A stretch of 37,532 bases of DNA from contig NJBQ01000013.1 in the NCBI GenBank assembly GCA_005223095.1, forward strand, positions 1 to 37,532. The letters are read 5' to 3'. The translations under genes were made by a program, and so were the position numbers. This stretch comes from Candidatus Aerophobetes bacterium Ae_b3a. Lineage in GTDB: Bacteria; Aerophobota; Aerophobia; Aerophobales; AE-B3A. Positions 19,804 through 27,659 of this stretch are shown in pieces. Below the pieces are notes generated by a model. It was not told where the DNA came from. It saw nothing but the letters and a program-made list of their open reading frames with translations, and did not search any database. The first letter of the stretch is position 1. Every line of letters starts with the position of its first letter.

Positions 19804-19848
19804 GGTTTGTAGGGTCAGTTTCAATCCCTTATAGGTAGACTACAAACC
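19804..19848 (-). CRISPR. Solo CRISPR-type repeat (orphan, no array)
   Basis: The 30 bases at 19818-19847 begin GTTTCAATCCCTTATAGG and end CTACAAAC. Read on the minus strand they begin GTTTGTAG and end GGATTGAAAC, the form of a widespread repeat class used by type I-B and III systems. A 9-base stretch GGTTTGTAG at 19804-19812 exactly mirrors CTACAAACC at 19840-19848, giving a hairpin. No second full copy at spacer distance and no cas gene is present. Confidence 0.55.
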
Positions 19849-19962
19849 AATTTTTTCCTCAAATGCAAAGGTTTTTTTGTTTTCCCTCTTTGCTTTCAAA
19901 ATAGAGAGTATTCTACTTTCGATGAAGCTCACCACTGGAGAAGATATAGATAGTCTTCTTCA

Positions 19963-21897
19963 TTAAACTTTTATTCTCCCTTTTTTAATAAAATATTCTA
20001 TTAGCCGATTAATTAATTTTCTGCCGATAGGGGTTATCCAGAATTTCTTAATGCTAAATATCCCCATTCCTTCTACAATTTCCTCTCCCTCAGTATCAAT
20101 TACTCCCAGCCGATTAAGGTAATAGAGGAGTATTGTTCTAAGAGAACTAGTTATATGGTACATAGGGATTCCTTTAAATTCAATCGTCTTTATCTTGGAG
20201 CCGTAGAGTTTATTTACTAGTTGTTTAGGAGTGATTTTTTCCTCTGTCTTAAGACGCTGCAAATGATAGAGAAAAGTTATGAAGTGTTTTTGATGCATCT
20301 CACATTCATAGTCCAAAAAACCTGCTAGTTGAAGTTCTCTCCAGTCTATTTTCTCGACCCACACACAAAGAAGCCGGAAAAGTCTTTCTCCATAGGATTT
20401 TTGTTGAAACTTCTTTATTCGAGCTCTGTTCAAATTTATTTTTTTCTTTTCATCCAAGTGAATAAATCTTTCTGTTCGGCAGATTGTATCTATAAAGTGT
20501 ATATAACGCTTGCGGGGCTCTTCTCCCCTTTCTTCTTCTTTACCCAAAAATATAAAACCATCCTTATATTCAAAATCTTTCTCTATTGCTTTGATGTGCT
20601 TAAAAGGAACCCATTTATTTTTTGGAGTAACCTTAACTCTGTTTTTTTCAAAATAGTCGAGGAAAACCTCAAGGTCTTCAATGAGAGAAGTATTCTCGGG
20701 GGTTATATCATCCAGACTGGTTTTGATTTTTGAACCAGCGGATATGGGAGTTACACTTATACTAATAGAAAAATCCTTGCGAGGATTTCCTAATTTTTTC
20801 CTTTCATTCAAGATAACCTCCCAGGGACTCATATAATTGAGCTCTGGCTGAGGTTCTGAAAGCCATTTCTTTTTTTGTTTTTCTATTTTTTTCTGTAAGT
20901 CTTTCTTACTGGAGAACTTATCTGGATTAACTGTTGAGGTAACATATCTTATGAGATCGGGAATGAGCTCTCTTTCCCGGGGGCCCCTCATTTCCTCCGC
21001 TTTTTGCTGGGGCGATTTGCCACCGAATTCATCACGAGAAGAAAGATTCCAAAATGCGTTAAAGAGCTCTTGAAATTGTATTAACTGCTCGGTACTGGAG
21101 AAACTCATCTTCTCTATGAGTTCCTTAAGAATGTCCATAGAATAGGTACTCTCATTTATCCTTTTTCTGAGCTGTCTTATTGTGGGTGCTTTTTTGCCTA
21201 AATTCTTTTTTAATGTTCTCCTCAGTTTTTTCTCCACCATCTCCAGGTCATTTTCTACTACTCTTTTTCTTCCCTGGTGAAAGACTCTCTCTAATGTAAT
21301 AGGGTCGGGTCCCTTTTTATCCTTGGCTATCATCCGCTTCCATTCCCTTTTTACCAGATAAGAGGCAGCTCTCGGAACAACTAGATTGATATGTGATAAT
21401 GCGTAGTCTTCCTCATAAGGAAGAATCCTAGCAATAATGATATTTCCCTCTTCCATTTGATAGGTTGCTCTATTCTCTCTTACCTTATAGACCTTATTGG
21501 AAGATAGATTCCTGGCTATAAAGTGTGACCCCACAATGACTTTCAAAACTTCAAATGCGCTATGAATATGAGACTTAAAGCCAGAATAGATTTCCTTATC
21601 TTCTTTATTAAGGCCGGATAGCTTTCTGGATAAGAATACTTCAAGAGGAGTCATTTTGTAGTGGCTGGAGGAATATGAGAAAAGAAAATAGTCCGCAAAG
21701 CGAAGCTCAGCGAATTCCTTCTCTTGGGAGCTTGGATAATAGGTTTCTAGCCTGGACGTGAAGAATTTTTCTCTTTCTTTTTCTACTTCCTCGCTTAAAT
21801 AGATATCTTCTTCGCAAAATTCTATAATTCTAGCGGAATATTCGTTAACTCTAGTGGCAGGTTCCGTGTCTTTCATGTAAATATCATCATAATACAT
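19963..21897 (-). CDS. Large protein of unknown function beside the origin-like stretch
   Basis: This 644-residue, charged and Lys/Glu-rich protein is not recognised as a named family. No signal peptide or membrane segment is seen. The N-terminal part (about 60-200: FADYFLFSY, MTPLEVFLSRKL, then a beta-rich stretch with VYKVRE and GNIIIARILPYEEDYALS) resembles a module seen in other uncharacterised bacterial proteins that often end in a SEC-C metal-binding motif, but no Cys cluster is present here. Residues about 200-350 are helical and basic. A motif MSPWEVILNERKKLGNP lies near 370. The last 90 residues (SSLRTILLYYLNRLGVID, then WITPIGRKLINRLIEYF) look like a winged helix. GGAG lies 10 bases before the ATG. 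It stands alone, flanked by the DnaA-box cluster. Confidence 0.8.
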   Translation of the reverse strand: MYYDDIYMKDTEPATRVNEYSARIIEFCEEDIYLSEEVEKEREKFFTSRLETYYPSSQEKEFAELRFADYFLFSYSSSHYKMTPLEVFLSRKLSGLNKEDKEIYSGFKSHIHSAFEVLKVIVGSHFIARNLSSNKVYKVRENRATYQMEEGNIIIARILPYEEDYALSHINLVVPRAASYLVKREWKRMIAKDKKGPDPITLERVFHQGRKRVVENDLEMVEKKLRRTLKKNLGKKAPTIRQLRKRINESTYSMDILKELIEKMSFSSTEQLIQFQELFNAFWNLSSRDEFGGKSPQQKAEEMRGPRERELIPDLIRYVTSTVNPDKFSSKKDLQKKIEKQKKKWLSEPQPELNYMSPWEVILNERKKLGNPRKDFSISISVTPISAGSKIKTSLDDITPENTSLIEDLEVFLDYFEKNRVKVTPKNKWVPFKHIKAIEKDFEYKDGFIFLGKEEERGEEPRKRYIHFIDTICRTERFIHLDEKKKINLNRARIKKFQQKSYGERLFRLLCVWVEKIDWRELQLAGFLDYECEMHQKHFITFLYHLQRLKTEEKITPKQLVNKLYGSKIKTIEFKGIPMYHITSSLRTILLYYLNRLGVIDTEGEEIVEGMGIFSIKKFWITPIGRKLINRLIEYFIKKGRIKV

Positions 21898-22010
21898 TTA
21901 TATTCTACTCCTATACCCAGCAAAATTCCCTGTGGGCGGAATTGAAATGTTTCAGACCTTATGGGACTCGGAAAGAAATTAATTTGTCATGACTTTGACT
22001 TGAGATCTCT

Positions 22011-22175
22011 TCAAAGATAGCTAATGCTTGCTTGAAAGATAATTTTTTTTATTAATTCTCTTTCGGACTTCTCTAAGATATCAGGATTCTTAATCATTTT
22101 TTGTTTCAAACTGCAAAGTTTTTTAAGAGTTCTGTTTCGGAAAATCTTTATTAAATTCGGAAAATGACTTTCCAT
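22011..22175 (-). CDS. Possible small protein, 54 residues
   Basis: An open frame begins 7 bases after the nucleotidyltransferase gene stops and encodes a basic, mostly helical product (MESHFPNLIKIFRN at the start, KNPDILEKSERELIKKIIF near the end). Composition looks protein-like, but no clear ribosome-binding site is seen and no family is recognised. It could be a third member of the toxin-antitoxin-like group or the worn end of another gene. The remainder of 21898-22182 shows no gene. Confidence 0.3.
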   Translation of the reverse strand: MESHFPNLIKIFRNRTLKKLCSLKQKMIKNPDILEKSERELIKKIIFQASISYL

Positions 22176-22182
22176 ACAGAAT

Positions 22183-22734
22183 CTACGCTGTTTTTAACAA
22201 TTTCTTTAGTATTCCCCTGACACTTAGCTTTTCGGCCCATTTTATTAGATAGTTATTATCTATGGAGTTTCCCTGTACCTGTAAAATGCCCTCAGCATCT
22301 ATGATATGCTTTTCTGAGGTGGAGTTCTTGTACCAGAGGAGTTTTATGAGAATAATATCTTCTGCCGAAGAGATATGCATTCCTCTATCAAAAATTGTCT
22401 GTCTCTTTTTCCGAGAAAAACGTGTCTTATCATATTCCTCATCTGTAAGCATCCAAAAATCTATTTTAAGACCTGTTTCATTATGGATTATATTGAAGGC
22501 GGTCCGATGTCTAATAGCATCTTCAATACCTTCTAGGGAGATATAGAATTCTTGATGAAAAGCATCAACAATGCTCTGAATATGTTTTCTCTCAATATTC
22601 AGTATAATATCAACACCATGGGTCAACCTTGGACGGCCATAATAATTTACTGCTATTGCACCTGTAAGCATATAGGGAATATTATTCTTTTCCAGAGTAG
22701 CAATTACTATTTGTAATACTTCCTCTTGGGTCAC
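22183..22734 (-). CDS. MNT/AbiEii-like nucleotidyltransferase (toxin-type)
   Basis: The 183-residue protein has the fold signature of small nucleotidyltransferases: YMLTGAIAVNYYGRPRLTHGVDIIL (residues about 21-45) followed by an acidic strand LKIDFWML with Asp92. Such proteins occur in toxin-antitoxin pairs of the MNT/HEPN and AbiE types and modify tRNA or proteins with nucleotides. The normal metal motif after R-x-T-x is D-h-D; here it reads GVD, so the first Asp is Gly40 (codon GGT, one base from GAT) and only Asp42 and Asp92 remain. The enzyme may therefore be weak or inactive. It overlaps the preceding small gene by 4 bases (ATGA), the arrangement of a coupled pair. Confidence 0.75.
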   Translation of the reverse strand: MTQEEVLQIVIATLEKNNIPYMLTGAIAVNYYGRPRLTHGVDIILNIERKHIQSIVDAFHQEFYISLEGIEDAIRHRTAFNIIHNETGLKIDFWMLTDEEYDKTRFSRKKRQTIFDRGMHISSAEDIILIKLLWYKNSTSEKHIIDAEGILQVQGNSIDNNYLIKWAEKLSVRGILKKLLKTA

Positions 22735-22991
22735 TGCTGCATCCTTTCTTTCAACATCTTATTTAATTGCTCTTCAGAGATACCAGGGTTTTTGTTCTTG
22801 ATAGAAGACAGCACAATCTTACGGGCCATTTCGTATAGCTCAGCACCTATTTTCACTCTTTTATTACCATCCATTTTTTTCAGGATGGAGATGTACTTTT
22901 GCTCTGACTTATTTCCTCTCATGAATTTTCTCTCTTCTATATCTAGTAGAATTTCCTGCGGCTTGCAAGAAGGGATTTTTTTCTCTCGCAT
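22731..22991 (-). CDS. Small partner protein of the nucleotidyltransferase (antitoxin-like)
   Basis: The product, up to 86 residues, has no recognised domain name. Its core (KKMDGNKRVKIGAELYEMARKIVLSSI then NPGISEEQLNKMLKERM) matches the pattern of small helical proteins I have seen encoded directly ahead of this kind of nucleotidyltransferase, with the typical 'PGISEEEL' turn near the C terminus. It overlaps the next gene by 4 bases. The start is uncertain: ATG at 22991 lies in the remains of another frame, while ATG at codon 24 (MRGNKSEQKY) follows a purine-rich stretch and gives about 63 residues. The likely role is antitoxin or complex partner, by position. Confidence 0.6.
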   Translation of the reverse strand: MREKKIPSCKPQEILLDIEERKFMRGNKSEQKYISILKKMDGNKRVKIGAELYEMARKIVLSSIKNKNPGISEEQLNKMLKERMQQ

Positions 22992-23019
22992 CCATTATTG
23001 GAGATAGCTCTGCTTTCAT
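22950..23019 (-). pseudogene. Damaged start of a second small TA partner gene downstream of the PIN gene
   Basis: An ATG at 23017-23019 opens a frame reading MKAELSPIMDAREKNPF. The opening MKxEx-PIMD resembles small antitoxin-like partners often found after PIN-domain genes. Within about 20 codons the frame loses any resemblance and runs into the next gene in another frame, so it appears to be cut off or fused by a deletion. Evidence is limited to the first dozen residues. Confidence 0.25.
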
Positions 23020-23060
23020 TTAACTTTCTTCAGAAGAATCTCGAACATACCGAAATCAAT

Positions 23061-23525
23061 TTAATCTGCTTCTTTCATCAGGTCTTGTGGGCTCACAATT
23101 CTTATACGAGAATAACCACTGATGAGATTATAAGCGTTTACTTTTCTTTCCACTTTTGAGTTAACTAGATGAGCAAAATCCCAGCTTAAGAGGATATCTT
23201 TTTTGTTGACTACAGCTATAGCAAGATGAAGGGCATCGTTGAAGGCATTAGGAGGTATAATCTTTTTCTCAATATATTTTTTGGCTACTCGCTCGGCCAG
23301 CGGTGAATTTTCCAAAACAGGAAAGTCTTGAATCAAAGAGAGGATGGCCTCTCTCTTTTCTTTTGTTTTCAGCGCCTCTATTTCTTCGATAGTGAGACGA
23401 GAAACCAGCACTTCATATCGGCTGATTTCATTATTCCACCACTTTCTGGTAATCTTACGTCTCTCTAGCTGCGATTTTTCACAAAAGGCAGAAGGAATAG
23501 ATGCATCAAGATATATGCTCTTCAT
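23061..23525 (-). CDS. PIN-domain protein, VapC-like
   Basis: The 154-residue protein begins MKSIYLDASIPSAFCE, the first metal-binding Asp of a PIN ribonuclease domain. It continues with a conserved Glu in LTIEEIEAL and an acidic motif FNDALHLAIAVVNKKDILLSWDFAHLVN, where Asp98 and Asp117 stand. These are the expected catalytic acids, so the enzyme looks intact. PIN proteins of toxin-antitoxin systems cleave RNA. The usual upstream or downstream antitoxin is not intact here: only a damaged frame follows. It may be a solitary toxin held in check elsewhere or a leftover of a mobile region. Repeat sequences lie directly ahead of its start. Confidence 0.82.
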   Translation of the reverse strand: MKSIYLDASIPSAFCEKSQLERRKITRKWWNNEISRYEVLVSRLTIEEIEALKTKEKREAILSLIQDFPVLENSPLAERVAKKYIEKKIIPPNAFNDALHLAIAVVNKKDILLSWDFAHLVNSKVERKVNAYNLISGYSRIRIVSPQDLMKEAD

Positions 23526-23528
23526 TAC

Positions 23529-23582
23529 TATCTCGTATTGCGTCGTGCCTGATGCGTATCGCGTAATACCAGCGGATAGCGG
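23529..23582. repeat. Dispersed repeat of CGTATTGCG/GCGTAATAC type
   Basis: Alternating units CTCGTATTGCG, GTATCGCGTAATACC and AGCGGATAGCGG lie just ahead of the PIN gene. The units are partly self-complementary (TATTGCG versus CGCGTAATA). They belong to the same general kind of short GCG-ended repeat as those near gyrB and lysA. Confidence 0.5.
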
Positions 23583-23665
23583 AGAGTAAGTGGTTGATTG
23601 GCCAGTAAAATGTGAAATGTTTCAGGTTTCAAGGAGGAAGATGGTCCTCGGAAATCAGGAGTATC

Positions 23666-23697
23666 CACTAAACGCTATACGCTACCCGCTAAACGCT
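23666..23697. repeat. Dispersed CGCTATACGCTACCCGCTAAACGC repeat
   Basis: CACTAAACGCTATACGCTAC followed by CCGCTAAACGCT, immediately downstream of the dapA stop. It matches the copy at 25963-25995 over most of its length (both carry CCACTAAACGC and CCGCTAAAC). Confidence 0.65.
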
Positions 23698-23701
23698 AAA
23701 A

Positions 23702-24574
23702 TTAGAGTAGTCCATAATCGAGGAGAGCCTTTTCTAATTTTTCCTCGTTCTCTTTTTGCATGCCATCCAGGGGAAGCCTCCACTCTTTTTTGAGCATTCC
23801 CAGACGAGCTAAGGCTGTTTTTACTGGAAGAGGATTCGTTTCGATAAACATTGCCCGGCATAAAGGATAGGTTTTGTAGTGAAGCTCCTTTGCTTTCTTG
23901 CTCTCTCCTCTAAGGTAAGCCCCTATCATTCGGGTTATCTCTTCTGGTATAATGTTGGCTACCACCGATATCACTCCACCTCCGCCCAAGGAGAGAATAG
24001 GAAGGGTAAGGGAATCGTCTCCTGAGAGAACAGTAAAGTCAGGCTCAGAGAGAGAAATAATGCTGGAAACTTGGTCCATATTTCCGCTTGCTTCCTTGAT
24101 TCCTACTATATTTTTGAGTCTGCTTAATGTAGCTACAGTGGCAGGAGGAATGTTTATCCCGGTGCGGGAAGGAACATTATAGATGATAATGGGAAGACCA
24201 ATGGCTTCCAGTTTGCTAAAATGGGCTTGCATACCCTTGGGAGTGGGTTTATTATAATAGGGAGTAATTACCAGAGCAGCATCGGCGCCTGTCTCTTTAG
24301 CATATTTGGTTAACTCCTCTGCCTCGCTAGTATTATTAGAACCCGTTCCCGCAATTATAGGGACTTTCCCCCTGGCTTCTTCAATGGCTATTTTAATCAC
24401 TTGCTTGTGCTCGCCAAAGGATAAAGTGGGTGATTCACCCGTTGTTCCACAAGGAACAATTCCATCTACTCCTTTTTCCAGACAAAATTGTATAAGCTTT
24501 CTCAAAGCTTCTTCATCTAACTCTCCTCCCTTGAAAGGAGTAACAATGGCCACAAAACATCCCTGAAATTTCAT
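23702..24574 (-). CDS. dapA: 4-hydroxy-tetrahydrodipicolinate synthase
   Basis: The 290-residue enzyme condenses pyruvate and aspartate semialdehyde, the first committed step toward diaminopimelate and lysine. The Schiff-base Lys160 lies in VGIKEASG, Tyr132 and Arg137 in YNVPSRTGI, and the substrate loop GTTGESPTLS at residues 43-52. Length and all key residues are normal. AGGAGG precedes the ATG. It is the last gene of a minus-strand run with lysA and argH, 54 bases after lysA. A dispersed repeat follows its stop. Related aldolases (KDG aldolase, N-acetylneuraminate lyase) are less likely because lysA is its neighbour. Confidence 0.94.
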   Translation of the reverse strand: MKFQGCFVAIVTPFKGGELDEEALRKLIQFCLEKGVDGIVPCGTTGESPTLSFGEHKQVIKIAIEEARGKVPIIAGTGSNNTSEAEELTKYAKETGADAALVITPYYNKPTPKGMQAHFSKLEAIGLPIIIYNVPSRTGINIPPATVATLSRLKNIVGIKEASGNMDQVSSIISLSEPDFTVLSGDDSLTLPILSLGGGGVISVVANIIPEEITRMIGAYLRGESKKAKELHYKTYPLCRAMFIETNPLPVKTALARLGMLKKEWRLPLDGMQKENEEKLEKALLDYGLL

Positions 24575-24628
24575 CTCTTTTCCTCCTGGTATAATATGTT
24601 TTAGTATGTTTAAGAGCCTGAGCTTTTC

Positions 24629-25909
24629 TTAAGAAGAGAATAGTTCGTCAGGTATGTGTTCGCCTCTAATAAGGTCCGGGTAAGTCTCTCTTTCTCGAAT
24701 TATCCACCAGCGGTCATCTTTTATTAGCACCTCTGATGGTCTTGGTTGGGCATTGTAAGAGGAGCTCATACTAAAGCCATAGGCTCCTGCATCCATTATA
24801 GCCAGATATTCTCCTTCTTTGATGAAGGGAAGCTTTCTATCCTTAGCAAAGAAGTCTCCTGACTCACAGATGGGACCTACTACATCTACCACCTCCAGAG
24901 AATCTTTATTATAAGGCTCTTTTAACTTTTTTATCTGATGGAAGGCTCCATAAAGGGATGGTCTGATTAAATCATTCATCCCTGCGTCCGTAATGATGAA
25001 TATCTTTTCTCCTCTATTCTTTTTATAGAGAACCTCGGTAATCAAGCTCCCAGCAGGTCCTACCAGAAATCTCCCCGGCTCCAGGATGAGTTTCATCCCA
25101 CTATTTTTTATTAATGAATGGATTTTTTCTGCTAGCTCTTTAATGTTTAAGGGAAGCTTTCCTTCTTTATAGCTTATGCCAAATCCTCCTCCTACGTCTA
25201 TATATTTTAGGTTTAGACCCTTATCTTTGAGTAGTTCGAGGAAATCCAGTATTTTTTCCAGAGCTCCAAGATAGGGCTCAGGACTGCTTATCTGGGAGCC
25301 AAGATGAAGATGAATTCCTGCAGGCTCCAGTAGAGATGAATCCTTAATATTAAGATAAAGCTTTTCTGCCTCATCAAAACCAAGGCCAAATTTGTTTTCC
25401 TTTTTACCGGTGGTGATGTAGTGATGGGTTTCTGCGTCTACATCAGGGTTTATACGCAGGGATATCCTGGCAGTACAACTCATTCGCTGAGCTATCTGCT
25501 TTATGAGCTTCAGCTCCGATGCTGATTCTACATTAAATATAAAGATATTTTCCTTTAAGGCGTACTCTATCTCCTTTTCATTTTTTCCCGGTCCAGCAAA
25601 GACTATCCTCTGCGGAGAAAACCCAGCCCGAAGAGCCTTATATAGCTCACCTCCTGAGACAATGTCGCATCCTGCACCTTCCCGGGCTAACAGCCGGGAG
25701 ATAGTGAGGTTACCGTTAGCCTTCAAAGCATAGCAAATCAAAGGAGAGAGCTTTGCGAAGGCATTTTTAACCTTCCTGTAGTTATTAATTAAGCTATGAT
25801 AGCTATAAAGATAAAGAGGAGTTCCTAGCTTTTGCACAACTTCTGAGATTGGAGTTGACTCACAGAAAAGCTCTCCCCTTTGATAGGTAAAATATTTGCT
25901 ACGATTCAT
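24629..25909 (-). CDS. lysA: Diaminopimelate decarboxylase
   Basis: The 426-residue PLP enzyme removes carbon dioxide from meso-diaminopimelate to give lysine. The PLP Lys63 lies in ICYALKANGN, and later motifs are HLGSQIS, GGGFGISY, ILEPGRFLVGPAG, GPICESGDFFA (specificity helix region) and DAGAYGFSMSSSYN. The start at 25909 is chosen because AAGGAGT lies just upstream; an in-frame ATG 19 codons earlier lies beside the repeat sequence and lacks such a site. It sits between argH and dapA in one transcript, consistent with a lysine or cell-wall unit. Confidence 0.95.
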   Translation of the reverse strand: MNRSKYFTYQRGELFCESTPISEVVQKLGTPLYLYSYHSLINNYRKVKNAFAKLSPLICYALKANGNLTISRLLAREGAGCDIVSGGELYKALRAGFSPQRIVFAGPGKNEKEIEYALKENIFIFNVESASELKLIKQIAQRMSCTARISLRINPDVDAETHHYITTGKKENKFGLGFDEAEKLYLNIKDSSLLEPAGIHLHLGSQISSPEPYLGALEKILDFLELLKDKGLNLKYIDVGGGFGISYKEGKLPLNIKELAEKIHSLIKNSGMKLILEPGRFLVGPAGSLITEVLYKKNRGEKIFIITDAGMNDLIRPSLYGAFHQIKKLKEPYNKDSLEVVDVVGPICESGDFFAKDRKLPFIKEGEYLAIMDAGAYGFSMSSSYNAQPRPSEVLIKDDRWWIIRERETYPDLIRGEHIPDELFSS

Positions 25910-25962
25910 TGGTACTCCTTTTTCTGAACTCAGAGAAATGTTTTCCCCCAAGCTTTTTGTCT

Positions 25963-25995
25963 CCACTAAACGCCATGCGCTATCCGCTAAACACT
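25963..25995. repeat. Dispersed repeat overlapping the argH stop
   Basis: CCACTAAACGCCATGCGCTA followed by TCCGCTAAACACT. The argH stop codon (TAG at 25980-25982) lies inside it, so the repeat has supplied the gene's end. It is nearly the same as the copy after dapA. Confidence 0.65.
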
Positions 25996-27362
25996 ATTTC
26001 CAGCTTCTCTCTAGCTTCTTTTATTTGTTTGGCCAGGCTTTTCTTCCCTGTTCCTCCGGCTGATTCTTTATTAAATACACACGATTCCAGCTTTATTCTT
26101 TCAAAGACATCTTTTTGGAAGAGAGAGGAATATTTTTGGTAATTTTCTAAGCTTAATTCTTTCAAACTTTTACCTTGCTTGAGACATCCCTTAACTATAG
26201 TTCCGATGATTTGATATGCTTTTCTAAAAGAAACGCCTTTTTCTACCAGATAGTCCGTTAAGTCGGTAGCGGCAAAAAATCCCTTCTCTGCCGCCTTTCT
26301 CATATTCTCTTTATTTATTTTTATTCTATCCAACATTTTAGGGTAGAGCTTTAGACTTGTTTTCACTATTTCTATGCTTTCCAGTAAGGGAGGTTTATCC
26401 TCCTGCATATCTCGGTTGTAGGACAATGGAAGAGCCTTCATAGAGGTAAGGAGAGAGATAAGGGAGCCATAGACTCTTCCTGTCTTCCCCCGAATGAGTT
26501 CAGCCACATCAGGATTCTTTTTCTGGGGCATAATACTTGAACCAGTGGCAAAGGTATCACTTATTTCAATAAAGGAAAAGAGAGGAGTTGACCAGAGAAT
26601 AATGTCCTCAGAAAGACGAGATAGATGCATCATTAAAAGAGTCACATCCGACAAAAACTCCATAATATAATCTCTATCGCTTACTGTGTCCAGACTGTTT
26701 TCACTAATTTTAGGAAAATTAAGTAATTTGGCTACATATTCTCTGTCAATAGGTAGAGATGTTCCTGCCAGAGCTCCTGCTCCCAATGGCATTACATTAA
26801 CTCGCCCGTAGCAATCTCTGAGTCGTTCCCTATCCCTTTCTAGCATCCAGAAATAAGCAAGAAGATGATGAGAGAAGAAAATAGGCTGAGCATATTGTAG
26901 ATGAGTATAGCCGGGCATAATTACCTTTAGATTTTTTTCAGCTGTCCCAAGGAGAGTTCCCTGAAAAGTGCTAATTAGATCAATAATTTCGCTTATCTCT
27001 TGCCTGAGATAGAGTCTTTCATCCAGGGCTATCTGGTCGTTTCTGGATCTGGCCGTGTGTAGTTTTTCACCTATCTCTCCCTCTCTTTTGATTAGTTCTT
27101 CTTCTATGGCCAGGTGAATATCCTCTTTTTGGCTAAAATCAACTTTTCCCCTTTCAATATCTTTCTTTATCTTATCTAAAGCTTGAGTGATTCTTTCAGC
27201 TTCTCTTTTCTTGATAATTCCGCACTGAGAAAGCATCTTGGCATGAGCGATGCTTCCCGCTATATCATATTTATATAATTTTTTATCTATGTTAATAGAG
27301 GAGGTGAATTCCTTTACCAGTTTGTCCATTGGTTCACTGAATCTACTTGCCCATAAATCCAT
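25980..27362 (-). CDS. argH: Argininosuccinate lyase
   Basis: The 460-residue enzyme splits argininosuccinate into arginine and fumarate, the last step of arginine synthesis. Features of the fumarase/aspartase superfamily are present: N-terminal LWASRFSEPMDKLVKEF, HTARSRNDQIALD near residue 102, PGYTHLQYAQPI near 150 with the catalytic His, and the flexible signature loop GSSIMPQKKNPDVAELIRGK near 268 with the catalytic Ser. The C-terminal LESCVFNKESAGGTGKKSL is typical. The gene is 27 bases downstream of the FmdB-like gene and 70 bases ahead of lysA. No argG is in view. Confidence 0.95.
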   Translation of the reverse strand: MDLWASRFSEPMDKLVKEFTSSINIDKKLYKYDIAGSIAHAKMLSQCGIIKKREAERITQALDKIKKDIERGKVDFSQKEDIHLAIEEELIKREGEIGEKLHTARSRNDQIALDERLYLRQEISEIIDLISTFQGTLLGTAEKNLKVIMPGYTHLQYAQPIFFSHHLLAYFWMLERDRERLRDCYGRVNVMPLGAGALAGTSLPIDREYVAKLLNFPKISENSLDTVSDRDYIMEFLSDVTLLMMHLSRLSEDIILWSTPLFSFIEISDTFATGSSIMPQKKNPDVAELIRGKTGRVYGSLISLLTSMKALPLSYNRDMQEDKPPLLESIEIVKTSLKLYPKMLDRIKINKENMRKAAEKGFFAATDLTDYLVEKGVSFRKAYQIIGTIVKGCLKQGKSLKELSLENYQKYSSLFQKDVFERIKLESCVFNKESAGGTGKKSLAKQIKEAREKLEIVFSG

Positions 27363-27389
27363 CTTTTCATTTTTCCTAAATTATTCTAT

Positions 27390-27611
27390 TTATCTACCAC
27401 AACTAGTGCAGCTTGATGCCTGACAGGTGGAGCAGCTGTTTCCTCCTATTAGGGCGCCCTCTTCTGTTCTGCCGCTGATGAATCTGGGGAGGAGTTTTTT
27501 AACCTCGCAACTGCCACATTTTTCGCATTTGATTTTATCACCATTAGCGAGACTGACTAATCGGGTAAATTCCTCTTTACATTGAGTGCATTTATATCGA
27601 TACAAAGGCAT
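27390..27611 (-). CDS. FmdB-type zinc-ribbon protein
   Basis: This 73-residue protein begins MPLYRYKCTQCKEEF and has a second pair, IKCEKCGSCEVKK, making the four-Cys zinc ribbon of the FmdB/CxxC regulatory family. The C terminus is Cys-rich (CSTCQASSCTSCGR), as often in this family. Such proteins are small and of unproven role; some lie near amide-use or translation genes. It leads the argH-lysA-dapA transcript, with a good promoter about 40 bases ahead of its start. Whether it acts on that operon is unknown. Confidence 0.85.
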   Translation of the reverse strand: MPLYRYKCTQCKEEFTRLVSLANGDKIKCEKCGSCEVKKLLPRFISGRTEEGALIGGNSCSTCQASSCTSCGR

Positions 27612-27659
27612 CTTAGATTGCCGCCTCTAGATTTTCTTAGTTCAATCTGCTCTCTGTGT

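Larger units (their letters stand above)
19488..19962. other. 475-base gene-free stretch with origin-like and CRISPR-like sequences
   Basis: No coding frame with protein-like content was found on either strand. The left half carries four DnaA-box-like sequences and an AT-rich tract, and the right half carries one CRISPR-type repeat and a short inverted repeat, ATGAAG at 19922-19927 matched by CTTCAT at 19956-19961, next to the stop of the 644-residue gene. The stretch must also contain the promoter of the PHP gene. Confidence 0.6.

Noticed and set aside
19804-19848. A full CRISPR array
   Set aside because: Only one repeat is present; no second copy lies at spacer distance on either side and no cas gene occurs in the window.
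20329-20733. A 134-codon plus-strand frame inside the 644-residue gene
   Set aside because: It is rich in Phe, Tyr and Ile, as expected from the complement of a Lys/Glu-rich gene; no ribosome-binding site.
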